Source: Dipylidium caninum (taxonomy: Eukaryota > Platyhelminthes > Cestoda > Cyclophyllidea > Dipylidiidae). From it: DNA of 64,000 nt. The stretch lies in the NCBI GenBank assembly GCA_017562135.1, contig QEYB01000654.1, positions 1,240,001-1,304,000 of the forward strand, written 5' to 3'. Shown here piece by piece: positions 52,501-64,000 of this stretch. A program made the translations under genes and the position numbers. The notes beneath the pieces were generated by a model. It searched no databases. It was not told the DNA's origin and saw only the letters and a program-made list of their open reading frames with translations. Each line of letters opens with the position of its first letter. Position 1 is the stretch's first letter.

Positions 52501-55500
52501 TACACGCGGTGGGGGAGACGGAGGCGCGACTGGCTCGTCAGCGTCATCCCTCGGCCGCTCTTTTCATCGTGGAGGCGCTCACCCTCGCCCGAGACGGCGG
52601 CATCCTCGACTGGGATGATCGAGTCTGCGATGTGCTCGACGACAGAGAATTGGTGAGTGGCTCAGCACTGACTGCCTCCCTTTCAACTCTCCTCCAAGAT
52701 CGGTTGAACAAAAAGTGGAGGAGCAAATTCCCGGCCAGAAAAAGGGGAACATTCGCTTGGAGAGTTCGTTTTTACCGGTGAAAAGGTTGATTTTTGTCAT
52801 GATCTCTACGTGCATCCACTACGAAATGGAGTTTTATGTGAGAAATCTCAGTTATTTTAGGAATAGCAGTAAACGAGAGGCTGGTGGGGCTGGGGACAAG
52901 TCTTGGGAGAGTGCAATTTCCCTGGAATTCTACCATTAATCAGGCCTCATCACCTTGGCGGACTCCCTGAAGGGAAGTTCTGTCCGCACGGGGGCCTTGT
53001 GGGACTCGGATGCATCCCGAGTTGTCGGCAGGCTGATGGGTCAAATAAAAGACAACGGGATGGCTGTATTTATTTATTTATTTATTGTAAGTGCAGAATA
53101 CTTGCGTTTGTGGTGCGCTGAATGATGGAGAACTGTGACGTGGCAGGCGGGTCATAAACTCTTCTTATCTCTCAAAGCGAAGTCAAGATATGAGACCAGG
53201 TGAGTGGGTGAGGCACCCCTCTCCTCTTCACCTGCGCCACGTCAGATTGTCAATTGTTGAAAGGCCTAAAGACCCTTTTGTTGAGTCTGTAAATGGAGAA
53301 GTGGACGGCCGAAGTCAGGTTGGTGGGAGGGGCAAAGGAACTTCGGTGAAAAGAGGCCTTTTCTTCAACCACTAAAAGTGCAACTTCAAGGGGAAGTTGG
53401 AGGCCGAGTGAGGCGATGTGGGACCGGTGAAAGCGCGACACGACTGCCAAGGGGAAAGGCTCACGATTGTCCCACAATCAATAAAATGTCTCAAGCAATT
53501 CTTTTTACTTAAATACCTTTTAAGTAGTACGGGACCGCCGTGAAGTCAACAGGTGTGTACAATGCAAAGAAGCGAAGGAAAAAAATGTAACTTGACCATG
53601 GATACGTGAATGTGTATTAGACATTGTTCTCTAACAATCAATCGTGGGTGTTGAGGTGAGGAGAAAAGGGGAGCAGACAATAACGAGGGAATAAAATTCC
53701 ACTTTTGGGACACACTCCCTCTTTCCGTGTCCTCTGAAGTCGCGATGGCAACACGATGTTAATGAATAATGCATGCGTATTGTTCTTCACCGCCCACCCA
53801 CCCTTCTCCACCCCACTCCGCCCCGCCGCCGCCCCTCTTTTTCCCCCCATTCTCGACTCTGCTGTCGGGCGGATAAGGGCTAATTTTCCCCTCGCAGAAT
53901 CAGCGATCGAGGAGGGGAGGGAGATGACGTTTTTTGGGCGTTGGACACCGCAGTGTGGCAGGCCTGTTGCAATTGTAAATCCACTGGGGTGCACAACACT
54001 TTGGGTTGTTTTAAATAGACCCTACCGGAAGTCTCATTGGTCGTAAACGCGAAGTGCTGTTTAATGCCAAATTTAAATTTGCCTCCATTGGACCCCGTAC
54101 AAACGCGCCTCCGTCAAGTTCCACGCCTCAACAGCTCATTCCGCCCCTCGGGGAGACGGTCTCACGGGCAGAGAATGGTGTGTAGCACTGTCGAAGGGCA
54201 GAGCTGGAGCCGGTGAAGGTGGACGCCGGCGGAAGTGTGTGGTGGTGGCGCTCTTCCACAAAGCAAACACTTTAGACTTCACAACTTGAGGTCATCGAGC
54301 CTCCCAAATCGCAAATTGCGGCATCCGCCTGTGCCAATCGTCGGAAAGAGTCGCAAGCACACACCGGCCGAAATCGCTGCCCGATCGGCCAACGCAGTGC
54401 GGACGCCGCGGGTGTCACGAGATGATTCCACGTCCCGAACACCCGAGTCACATGTTGTGGCCTCTGCACTTCCCGTGCGAGCGGCTTTGAACGCGGCGGC
54501 GGGTGGTTTCACTTCGCCCCTCCTCGTCCTCGTCCTCCTCCTCCGATTTCGCAACATTTGGGTGAAATTTTAGCATGGTGTGAGGGGTTTACGCACTTTC
54601 CTCCGGGAAGTAGCGTTTCAGGCACCATCTGCCCCTGCCCCCAACGCGAACCGCAGCGAAGCGGCGGCGGTGGGGGGCGACTGGGAGATGGTGGGAGGCG
54701 GGGTTGTCCGACTGCCTCGTGGCAATTTCGCTGACCAAATTAATCTCGTGAATTCAGCCACCTGGTTCCTCTTTCATTTCCACCCGGAGTCTGCATATTT
54801 AAGCACCGCACGAGTGTACATCGAGGGTCCCCCCTCCCCCCCTCCCCATCTCCGCCCCCGGTCCCCGTCCCCCTGCTAACATGAACTTTCGGGGCGAGGG
54901 AAATTTTTGCCCCTCCGGTGCCATTAATTTCAGCCAGGCGACTTCGTCGCAGCCTCCCGCCTCGGATGGAGGGAGCGGGAGGAGGCGATGTCGACACCCA
55001 TTTCCACCTCGTCTGCTCGCATTTGACTCCGTTTAGTCCGAGACACACGAACTGCCTCCTCTTTTTGTGCAAATTTGGCCTCAGCGGGGTTATTCCGGGC
55101 TCTGCTACTTGATCGGGCGGCCGAACTCGTCAGTTTTATTCGAAATCACCACTCTGAGGAATGGTTCAGGGCCACTTTAGGAGTTTTCACCTTCCGCTGA
55201 GGTCCCCTTGAGTCCACCTTGACGCCCACCTCTCCACTCGCCTCAGTGCAAGTGCTGACATTTTCTAGCTACTCGCCAAGTTCAAATGGGACCTGCCCAA
55301 CGCTAAGACGCACATTTTCGCCGCCGCCGCCGCCGCCCCCATCCCCGCCTCCGCCTCAGCCTCGTCCGCCTCCGTCGCCCTTCCGCGTGCAATGAAGGCG
55401 GCACCGCTGGTGGTTCCCTGCAACGGTGAGTTGGATGACCTTCAGGAGCTCTCCTCGTCCAGCACACCCCTGGCGCCAAACACCGCCGCCGCGTGTCTCG

Positions 55501-58500
55501 GCGACTCCTGGACGCCGACGTCCTCCGTCGTTAGTCTCAACCCTCCGCTAAGGACTAACGCCCCGGCGCCGCCGACCTACGTGCAGCGAACGCCTTCGCC
55601 ATCAGTTTGGACCTCGTGTTCGGTGAGTGGTAGCTCCTCGTCTCGAGGTGTCACTCGCAAACCCCCGAGGAAGGTGAGGAAAGCGGTGGACCCCCTCCAC
55701 GCCGCGAAAAGTTCACTTTTCCGCTGAAAATGCCTTCCCATCTGGGCGGACTGCGGAGGAGTGGAAGATTCGCGAGGTAGGTCGTCCTCGGTTGCCTCAT
55801 TCCCCTCTTCCAGGGGGTTTTACTGGAATGCGAGCCCACCTTCGCCTCATTCTCGCAGCCGCGGCCCGCCCGTTTGTCGCCTTTGCCCTGTTCCCTCGAC
55901 CTCTCGTCGCGCCTTCGTTCAGGGCGCCAGCAGAGCGGTTTGGCGTAGCCTCCGCGGGGCTGGAGGGGCTCAAACGAGCCTGTGTAACTTTTATGGGTCC
56001 GCTGAGCACGGCCATCTCAGTTTTTGCGGCCTAATTTAATGGCCCCAGAGGCGCTGATTTCCGTCTACGCTTTAAACCCTCCGCACACTGGTGCCTCTCC
56101 TCATCTCCCCGGGTTATTAAAATAAAACTTGGGGCATTCAATTAAGTAGACGTATGATAGCGTATGGCGGTGCTGGCGGCGGCGGCGGCGGCGGCTGGGA
56201 GGGGCGGCAGTGAGGGCGGCGGAGGGTGTTTTTGAGCATCTCAGCATTTCGCCACGGCGACGGAGCATCCAACCGATAAGGAGGCGTTGGGGGGGGGGGT
56301 GGTGAGCTTCGACGTCGCACTCCTCCTTGCCGTCCCGGTGTCCCCGAGAGGACGGACAAAAGGCGAGGTGACTGGCCGACCAGACAGACAGACTTGACGT
56401 CAACTGCCTGCGCTTTCAGCCAGACGCGGTGGCAGGTGGGCGTTTCCACCGCAGTCGGCGGCTCTGACGTTGTTGTCGTCCCGGGGAGCGCGGAGGCGCG
56501 GAACCTGACTTCCACTCCGTCAACATTGCCATTTTCTCAGTCGCGCTAAACTCTGCCCTCATCACTGCGGCCATTTTCTCGCTGTCTGGCGACACGAGTG
56601 GGCGACGAGACTGCTTTGCCGTAAAACGAGTCGCTCTTAATTAGCCTTTACGGCGAGTGTGCATTTATGCATTTGCTTTAAAACTGCGTGATTTCTGGTC
56701 GACGGGGCGAGGGTGGGGGGGGGGTGCCTCTCCGGGCGCCCTTTCCCCCTCGCCATCGTCGCCGTCGCCCCGTCCGCCCTTGCAAATGTCATCGGACGGT
56801 GCTTTCGAGTCCTGGTGCCCCGAAAGCCGGGGCCACACGCCACTCCTGGTGTGGAAGAGAGGAAAGGGCGGACCGACTTCACAAAGACGCCGGCGAGGAG
56901 CGTCGGTGAGGCTGGCACACGCACAGGCGTCTTCGGCCCGATGATACGTTATATCCGTCCATCTTGGCGAGTTGCACCACCGATTGCCCGTCGCCTCCAC
57001 TGGCCGTGAGGCTGCTCTCCCCCAACGGGACTGTTTGCCAATCCTCAGAAAATAAAATGCACTCCAGGCAGATTAACACGTGAGCTGAGGCGAATCTCAG
57101 TCTCGCATTAACCTGTCTCGGTGCTCTTGCCACTCTGCTCCGCCCTCGGGCCGGCCTTCGTCGCCCGCCTTTTCCGCCTTCCTCTCCGCCTGCCGCAGTC
57201 GCGCCTCACCGTGGAGGTTGGCGATAAGTCGAGAGTCAGCGGGGTCCTCCATGATTTGGACACACGCACCACGTGGAGACGACTTGCTACTCCACTCTTT
57301 CTCCTCCCACCTCTCCGGCCGCGCTCCGCAAAAGTGTCTGCCTCCTCTTCACCCGCGCCCCTCCTGCCGACTGGTCAGGGCACTCCACGCGGCAGGCGTT
57401 TGGCCAAACAGCAGATATTCTTTGACTTGCCCCTCCCCCCTCTCCCCGGCGCCCCGTCCATCCCTGCCGAAGCCAGCCGGTCGTGGGTGTCGCATGTCGC
57501 CCTCGAAACTCCCGGTGGACTGACAGGCAGAGATGAGTTTCCTTCAGGCTAGCAAATAACCGCAAAAAATGTCTCATCACCTCGGCCTGGGAGTCGTCGC
57601 AGTCCTCGTGCTCCCGCCCCGAGGGGAGGCCTCCCCGAGATCGGGTGGTGGACGGTCGTCTGACCTGCAGATACACCGGGAATTGGGACTTTTGTCGCGT
57701 ACATCCCCCGTGAGAGGAGAAGTTGGGGGGGACAAGGGCAAGGACACTGACACGTGGCCTCAATTTTAATTTGACTGCATTAATTAATCGGCAGGCAGCC
57801 GAGGTGCCCTTTGCACCCGCGTCAAACTCCGCCTCCGGGGAGGGGGGGGGGGGGCGCCGAGGAAGGCCCGACAGACCCCGTCCAGTCGACTTGTCGCCTT
57901 GTCAGCCATGCGACATCCGGTCTGGGGAGCTCATGCGGCTCCTTTTTCCCCCTCCTTCTCTCTCCTCTCCTCCTCTTCCCCTCCCCCTCCACTCCGGATT
58001 GTTAGTCCGTCCCCCCCCCCCGCAACTGCGGGGAGGAGCAAAGCCCGGCAGACCCCGCGTCCGCCCAACCGGGACGCCCGAGGTAACATCGGCCCTGAGC
58101 CTGCCACTTTCATCGAGCCCCGCTGCTACTCGGGCGAGCGGTGAGGCTTTCTGGCGACGGGGGCGGCTGGAGCGGCGGACAAGACAATCATGCTGCCTTC
58201 TTCACACAATCGCTCCCTAAAGAAATCTCCTCCTTGTCAAAAAAAGTCCTGTCAGGCGGTGATAAGACACCGAATTTGTGGCAAAACAGCGGCCAATTGA
58301 GTTTCGCCTTGTCAGCCAGGGACGCCCAGACTGAGGGAGCTCGTGGAATTTCGACATGCGAGTCGACTTCCCCTGCCTTCTCGCCCCTCCCCCTCCGTCC
58401 CCCCCCCCCGGAAAACAGCCCAATGCATTTTGTGTATGTGTGCATTTTTCCCATTTCTCCGCCTCCCTAAAAAAGTCCCCGGACAACGCCCAACACTTTC

Positions 58501-61500
58501 CATTGGCCTTGTTTTTAAACTACCGGGTGCCTTTTTTTCATTCCCACTTTCTTTGATTATTCAAAACCGAACTGATTGAGAGACTTTGACTACAATCTGG
58601 ATGTTTTGCTGAGATCTTCGGCTACGAATAGTCGGAGAAAAGGTGGGTGGATTGCGTCTTTCCGCTTTACCTCCCCTCACACGAGACAAATGATGCCTCC
58701 AAAAATCATTTGGGACGCCCTTCCTTCCTGCCTTCCGCCCCCTCCCCCTTCCCCTTCCCACGGCCACTTTCCGCACCAACTCGCTGCCCCACCGGCCCCC
58801 ACCCCCCCATTTCCACGGGGCGTTGGGCAAAAGGGGCGCCCGAGATTCGACCAGCCTGGATTTGGCCGGCGTCGATTCACTGTCGAGTGGAGGAGAAAAC
58901 GGCCGGGGGGGGGAGAGGTGGAGGCGGAGGACGACGGAGCTGCTGCCCTCTGTTCCAATCACGGCGACTGCTTGCCTGGAACAGGCTAAAAGTGTCATTT
59001 TGACCCACTTTAGTCCGGTCAGAATGCAGGTTTTTGTGTGACCTTTGGGCGGGTCGGGGCGCGCTGCTCGAATCGGCAGGACCGGCAGGAGAAGGCGAAG
59101 AAGAAGAAGAAGTCTACTTGGAAGTGCCTAAATGTGACGCATCTCCTCAGTGTCAAAGGCATTCCGTGCAGTTTGCCTCTGACTCTTGGCATTCCGGTTT
59201 GGTGAATGCCTCGGGCTACCGCGTCCGCAAGTCTGTGCGCCGATCATCTCTCCTGTCAGGGCAAAAAAGAGCCCATGTCCAGCACTTTTCGCCCCAATAA
59301 GCACAAAAGCCCAAATTGTGTGCATATGGGTTTTCGCCGTCCTGCGTCGGCAGCCAATCACCTTCGTCCCCTCCCCCCGGGTCGACTGCGTCCCCGTGGG
59401 GTCACCCGGCTCGCCAGAGACTGGCGTGCTGCCCGTTGTAGAGCCACTTCTCCCTCAAGCAACCGACTTCTCCTGTCAGAATTAGCTTTTCTTGGTGGTG
59501 GACTTCATGGGATTGGGAGAGGCGGGGGCGAGGAAGGAGTAGAAAGCATGAGGCAGTTTAGCGCTGCCAACCAAATAATGAGTTCGGCGTTTGGGCAGCA
59601 TTGTCATTGGCTCCTGCCTTCCCTTCTTTTCCCTATCCTCCTCCCCGACTCCCCGCCCCCCCACCTCGTCTGTCATCCTCCCTTCGCCTTTCTCTTCTTC
59701 CTCTTCTCCTTCCTCCTCCTCCTCCTCCTCCCCTCCCACTGCTGCTGCTGTTGTTGTTCCTCCTGCGTCTCCCCAATTACAAACAGCTGAGGCGACATTT
59801 TCCCTCCTCCTTCCTCCGCGTGCGTCTCACGACAAAACGCTGATTATGCAATGCAATGCAACGCATCGCATCGCATGCCTCTGCCCCTTGGAGTTTTCAC
59901 ACTGTCTCCCATCCGCTGAAGCGACGGACTTCTCAGTGTGTCTTCTTCCCTTTCAGAGAAAGCGGACTCGCCTCCCGACTCGGACCCCCTCGAAATGGGC
60001 AACCAACCGCCCGCCGTTCCGCCCCACCAGAGCCTCATCACGGTAGCCTCGTCTCGCCTTCGCCCCCCCCCCGGCCGCGCCCCCGCCCCGCCCCACTTAT
60101 TTTATTTGTGCTCGTCCCAACTTTTTCCCCCTGAAAATCCAAATCTTTCATCTTCAAGTCTTAAATTCGCCTCCTAGTGAGGAGGTGGACTTTCGTGTGA
60201 AACAGGCGATTCGGGGCGAGATGAGCTTGACATTCGTGGCAAGCGTTAGGCCACTCGAGAGCGGAGTAAGGCGAGACCCCGTCCGAGGGGGCGGTGGGCA
60301 ATTTGACGCAGTTCAGTGGAGAAGAGGCATCACCTCCCAGCTCCCGCCCCGTCTGGACTCACTGGCGCAGAAGGAGGTGAAAAAGTTCTTTGTCAGAACA
60401 GCAACGCTCACATCTGCTGTCCTAGCGGCGTGGAATTGCGGAGATGGAGGCAAGACGTGGTGGAGCAGGTGGACGTCAACACGGCCAGGCTTGGCGGAGC
60501 CGGTAGAATGCTCAGTCGGGTGGAGTGTAAACGTAGATGTGGAGCATCTCCTGCTGAACTGAACTCCCATGAGCTGTGGCGGCTTGAGCGATGTCGTCCT
60601 TTCTCTGTCAAGTCTGATTTGTGGACACTTTGTCTTGTCTAGGCCAGTCAAGATGAAGTCGTCGTCACGACTGTCCACCCCTCCGCCTCCGTCTCCTCCA
60701 CTGCCAGCGCAACAACTGCCAAGACAGCGAATGCCTCCGGCACTCTCGTGCGTCGACCGGCACCGCCGCCACCTGTGAATGCCACTCAAAGACCCTCGCC
60801 TCCTCTCCCGCCTCCAGTTGTCATGGCAACCTACCAATCGCCGAGTCTGACAATGTCGCGCGTTTTAGCCAACGGATTGGCATGCGAAGGAGCAAAACTC
60901 GACGCCAGGTAGGTTGCGCGCCTGCGCATATTCCTGCGTGTTTCCGTTGAAGTCGCGCCACCGCCGAGAAGTCGACACGAGGAGAGAACTGAGTGCCCTG
61001 CAGATAGGGGATTTTTCTATCCTCCCCCTCCCCTCCTCCTCCCCCGCGTCCGGCTCGCTGTCCTGCTTCCAGCGTCCCCTCCCCCCACGAAAACGCACCC
61101 ACTAAACTCCTTTTCGGCGGATCGGGCAAACCCCCCCCCTCCTGAGGGAGGGGGGGGTGGGACGAGGCGCCGCCTGCGCGGAAAGCGAGTCCTCAACCGT
61201 CCGCCAACCCGCACGGCAACACGACGGCCACCCGCGTCCGCCTCGTGGTGGCTGTGGCGACTGGTTGCCCCCTTCCAAGAACCCTCCCGTAGGCTCCACC
61301 GCCTCCTCCCCGTCTTAGCGCTGGGTCGTTTCACCTCATTGTGCTTTGTACAGACGCCGCCTCTTCAAACGAAAGCGATGCAGTCGGGCTGCACGACGCC
61401 TTTAAAAGGCGCACAAGTCGCGCTTCGCCAGACCGTAGAGCATGCGACGCAACAACGACAACATTATTTTGTTTACCCGCGTCGGGCATTGGCCTCGCAG

Positions 61501-64000
61501 CGCTTTTTGGCGGAGTCGCCAGCCCAAGCGACGCCGATAGGCTTGGCGGGAGCCTCTCCTCCTTCCACCCCGCCCCCGCCCGCCCCCTCCCTTCCCCTAA
61601 GTGGCGGGACTCGAGGGAAGGTGTTGCGCGGTGCGCGGTGCGTGGCTGTCGGCAGTCCCGGCGCTCGGTCGGGTCCGTCATTCGCCTCGATGGCCACTCG
61701 TCGAACGGACGTGCCGCACAGAAGAAGGGTGGAGGCAGGCGGCGGGGGGGGGGCGGTGCGGGGCGGGGCGGATGAAGTCGTCTCCCCGCGAGGCGGGCTT
61801 AAGTAACTCCACCTCGTCTACCGGTTGAGTCGCGGCGGCGTAGAATCACTGCGCCAACTGCCGTCCGCTTCTCATTCGACAGGGCGGAATTCAAATTCCC
61901 CCCACATTGCCCCCCCCGCCCTCCCGCCTGCTCATAAAATCGCCGCTCCGCCCCGTCCACCAAATGGTTGGGAGGGCTCCAGTAAATCTCATTGAACAGG
62001 GAAAATTATTGCTTCCTTTTTTGGGTCGAGCCAGCTGAAAATTGGTTTATTTTAGTTGGGCGCAAAAATAGGCGGTGGACAACACCAAACACCCCCACCA
62101 CCACCACCACCACCGCCGCCGCCGCCGCCAGCGGCGCAGTGTGGTCGCCGCCTCGCCTTATCGGAGGTGAGGCGCGGAGCGGCGGCTGCGGGACGAGATA
62201 CGCTCGGGTTGGCGCTGCGAGCGAGCGACTATAAAAAAACACAAGACGAAGGCCAAATGCACCCCGACTTTTGTTAGTGAAGGCGGGGGAGGTGGGCGGA
62301 AAGCGGGGGGGGGGGAAGTCCTCCTCCCCCCATTTTTATCGCCTCGCGACACGACTCCGTGGCCTCGACTCGCCTGTGCTCATCCGCCCTGACGCCGCGG
62401 ACGCCGTCGACTGACACGGACAACCGGCTGTCCCTTCCCGTCTGGTTTTGAAAGGGGAATTCGCCCAGTTTGTGCAGCCACGAGGTCCTGTAGATCTTCG
62501 TCCGCCTCTGGCGCCTCACGGTGGCCGCGGCCGGCAAAGTGGTGAGGCAATTGACGCTTGTTGGGGAGCGGAGAGGAGGCAGAAGCACCTCGTCCGCCTT
62601 CGACTCGACTTTTGTTCGGAAAAGCTCAATTCTCCCCTCCACAAAAAAGTGTCTTTCCCGCCTTGGGAGCGGGGAGGACGGGAAGGCACGAGGTCTAATT
62701 ACTGGCTGAAACGTGTTTTTGGGATGAGAGGCTTCTTTGCCCTCTGACAGAATGGTCCTTTTAAGGAAATTGAAGACCACTGGTAGGCAACAACCTTGTA
62801 AAATCGAGGACAATTGCGGCAAATGGAGGAAAGTTGAGTCCAACTCGTCTGTCTTTTCGCGTCTAATGGCTCTTGGCCGTGGAGCAACGGAGTGGATCGT
62901 CAGTCTCGGGGCGGAGGGTGTCTGTCCAAGTCTCGGAAAAGGCGGACGACGGCAGACAGTGGCGGGGAGTGCGGGACCGAACGCCCGGAAGGAGGACCAC
63001 TTGGCGTCCTCCATGACCTTCAAGAGTCGGCGGCGGAAGGTCCTGTTGTCCTTGAACCACTTGTCCAATCCCCGTGCGAGGAAGGACTCCGCCCTCCAAA
63101 ACCACCGAAAACCCCCAACATTCAACAAGAATGCTTTTCGATCGAAAGTATGGAGACGTTTGGCCAAATTACTGCCCATGACAGAGTCATTTGCCCGTCT
63201 TCGATGGCAAAGGTGCCTCCTCGTGCCCGCCGCGCCAACTTGATTGCCTTGCAAACAGGCGTCAGGTCGTCTGACCCTCGTCGGCAATTCCACAGGCGGA
63301 TTGTCTGAGAACCCGCTCCTCGACCGAGTGATTTATGCGCGAGGTGTTGCTGCTCTCGGGTGGCCACATGGCAGGCGAGAGGAGACGCAGTGCAAGTGGC
63401 CATTAGTCCCGTCAACATCGGTGGTCTTCCCTTCCCTTTCCCCTCCTTTTCTCTCCCCTCCCCTCCCTTCCACTCCACTCCACTCCACTCCATCATTACG
63501 CAGACCTCTGTAAAGTTTTCGGAGCGGATCGACGCGTTGGCCTCCGCCTCGCTGGCCAGAGCGCAAGCGACCGGTCGAGGCTGCTGCCTCCGGTGCTTCA
63601 ACGCCTCGAGTCCGTGCAGGGAAACGCCATTTCTGCCTGTTTTCAGCCAGTGTTTTCGGAGCACGGTTCGCCGGGCGGGAGGAGTTTTATCCACCCGTCA
63701 GATGGCCGGAGATTCCCTTGTCTTTGTGGAGGGGAAAAAGGACCGGCTGCTTCCACAAGCCTCGGCAGACGGAGCCGCACTTTGTTCAAATTACAAAGTC
63801 TCCAGCCGCCGGTCTGTCACTTCTCGACAAAATTCCCTCGACCTCCTCGGGCCCGCCGCCTGTCCGCTTTCGCCAGCCTCCAGTCAGACTTGATTGAGCC
63901 CTGCTGGAAGGAGGCAGAAAAGCCGCCCTTCCTCATTGGCGTTAGATTAACTTCCCCTCCCCCTCCCCTGCGCGCCCACCCGCTTCGCCTCCTCCTCCTC
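40211..64000 (+). CDS. PARD3: Partitioning-defective 3 (PAR-3/Bazooka) homologue, 5' exons; continues past the window
   Basis: PAR-3 is the scaffold of the apical PAR-3/PAR-6/aPKC polarity complex. Exon 1 (40211-40339) encodes MKVTVSFSETKVVVPCGDGS, almost identical to the start of the human CR1 oligomerisation domain. Exon 2 (52383-52652) completes CR1 with LARDGGILDWDDRVCDVLDD, after an insertion of about 50 residues. Exon 3 (55269-55622) is phase 0: LLAKFKWDLPNAKTHIF, then a poly-Ala and Ser/Pro-rich linker. Exon 4 (about 59959-60042: GNQPPAVPPHQSLIT) and exon 5 (60643-60908: ASQDEVVVTTVHPS, then Pro-rich) correspond to the linker before PDZ1. A further frame after an acceptor at 61350 (DAASSNESDAVGLHDAFKRR) may be exon 6, but its phase does not fit exon 5. 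No PDZ domain is reached, so the gene must continue to the right. Introns 1-4 are about 12.0, 2.6, 4.3 and 0.6 kb. Confidence 0.87.
42845..42872. repeat. GGA/GAG trinucleotide array
   Basis: Nearly perfect GAG repeats in PARD3 intron 1. A similar array lies at about 43579-43603. Confidence 0.85.
44570..44588. repeat. GT dinucleotide array
   Basis: A perfect GT run in PARD3 intron 1. A matching CA run lies about 200 bp downstream at 44785-44804, so the two could pair as an inverted repeat. Confidence 0.8.
47899..48198 (+). CDS. Candidate secreted neuropeptide-like precursor nested in PARD3 intron 1
   Basis: A 99-residue ATG frame lies in a small AT-rich island within the GC-rich PARD3 intron. 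It begins MRNVILIWAVICINVVRT, a typical signal peptide with a basic residue followed by a hydrophobic core. A mid-region has two cysteines and an RK pair. Then comes SSDGPKLPWG followed by RRGRRIRR, and finally LSFNFNSYFCN and the stop. Gly followed by dibasic Arg is the standard substrate pattern for prohormone convertase cleavage and C-terminal amidation, which would yield a peptide ending in PKLPW-amide. A TATA-like TTTATATG lies near 47710, and a possible acceptor (GTGTAG) at about 47808. No known flatworm peptide family was recognised. It could be a chance frame, so transcript evidence is essential. Confidence 0.35.
   Translation: MRNVILIWAVICINVVRTMNSTIANMQLCLEAGRNEVDSSDCANPVLVSPLKPQNNRKNYIPNVTLLIVMSSDGPKLPWGRRGRRIRRLSFNFNSYFCN
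49540..49580. repeat. GGC/GGA trinucleotide array
   Basis: About eleven GGC units followed by GGA units in PARD3 intron 1. It is not inside a supported coding exon. Confidence 0.85.
53066..53088. repeat. TATT tetranucleotide array
   Basis: About five TATT units in PARD3 intron 2, in a local AT-rich patch. Confidence 0.85.
55319..55337 (+). repeat. GCC array encoding poly-alanine in PARD3 exon 3
   Basis: Six GCC codons lie in frame in exon 3 and give an alanine run after KTHIF, so repeat-length change here would alter the protein. Confidence 0.8.
62095..62130. repeat. CCA then CCG trinucleotide array
   Basis: About seven CCA units run into about six CCG units in the GC-rich distal part of the window, probably intronic to PARD3. 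Confidence 0.85.
63471..63494. repeat. CCACT pentanucleotide array
   Basis: About five CCACT units following a long C/T-rich tract in the presumed PARD3 intron. Confidence 0.85.

Larger units (their letters stand above)
41750..64000. other. GC-rich, pyrimidine-skewed intronic domain
   Basis: From about 41.75 kb to the end the sequence changes from AT-rich to strongly GC-rich, with long C/T runs on the plus strand and frequent CGCCTC, CCTCC and poly-C or poly-G tracts. Most of it is PARD3 intron. The composition leaves long stop-free frames on both strands that are not supported as genes. An AT-rich island interrupts it at 47.6-48.3 kb. Confidence 0.75.

Noticed and set aside
62274..63293. 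A 339-codon open frame on the minus strand, the longest in the window
   Set aside because: It lies in GC-rich DNA where stops are rare. The product is Arg/Pro-rich with no recognisable domain, and it is antisense to presumed PARD3 intron. Similar long frames occur on both strands nearby.

Overview
The window is eukaryotic nuclear DNA, almost certainly from a parasitic flatworm and most likely a cestode (inference). The reasons are intron-split genes, several introns of only 30-42 nt beside multi-kilobase ones, closely packed same-strand genes that look trans-spliced, and animal-type proteins for cilia, Golgi and cell polarity. No transposon, CRISPR array, rRNA or tRNA was recognised. Exons were joined by eye from GT/AG sites, reading-frame phase and remembered vertebrate family members; no search was run.

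Layout. 1-4.7 kb is AT-rich with no recognisable gene. 4.7-10.7 kb (minus) is a TBCEL-like tubulin chaperone whose last exon has a one-base frame break. 11.6-12.8 kb (plus) is a p24/TMED cargo receptor. 14.4-15.0 kb (minus) holds the 3' exons of a Ly6/uPAR-domain protein. 16.8-23.5 kb (minus) is the most interesting gene block: MRPL53, a PRMT3-like protein and COG7 lie head to tail with gaps of about 92 and 121 nt. Each gap has AATAAA followed by a 3' splice site. The COG7 5' exon has no ATG but opens in frame right at that splice site, as expected if the flatworm spliced leader supplies the start codon. The PRMT3-like protein has lost its SAM-binding glycine motif and both catalytic glutamates. 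25.5-26.0 kb (minus) is a TPX2-domain exon, also without an ATG. 27.5-32.0 kb (plus) is ICA1/ICA69 in 11 exons. 33.0-38.9 kb (minus) is IFT74 in 7 exons. From 40.2 kb to beyond the right edge (plus) is PARD3/PAR-3.

At about 41.7 kb, inside PARD3 intron 1, the DNA changes from AT-rich to very GC-rich, with polypyrimidine/polypurine tracts and many microsatellites, and stays so to the end. An AT-rich island at 47.6-48.3 kb within it carries a 99-residue ORF built like a neuropeptide precursor: signal peptide, dibasic sites and a Gly amidation donor after Trp.

The genes serve general cell-biological roles: tubulin and cilia (TBCEL, IFT74, TPX2-like), secretory pathway (TMED, COG7, ICA1), mitochondrial translation (MRPL53) and polarity (PARD3). 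The block is not a single pathway; the operon-like arrangement is the structural highlight.
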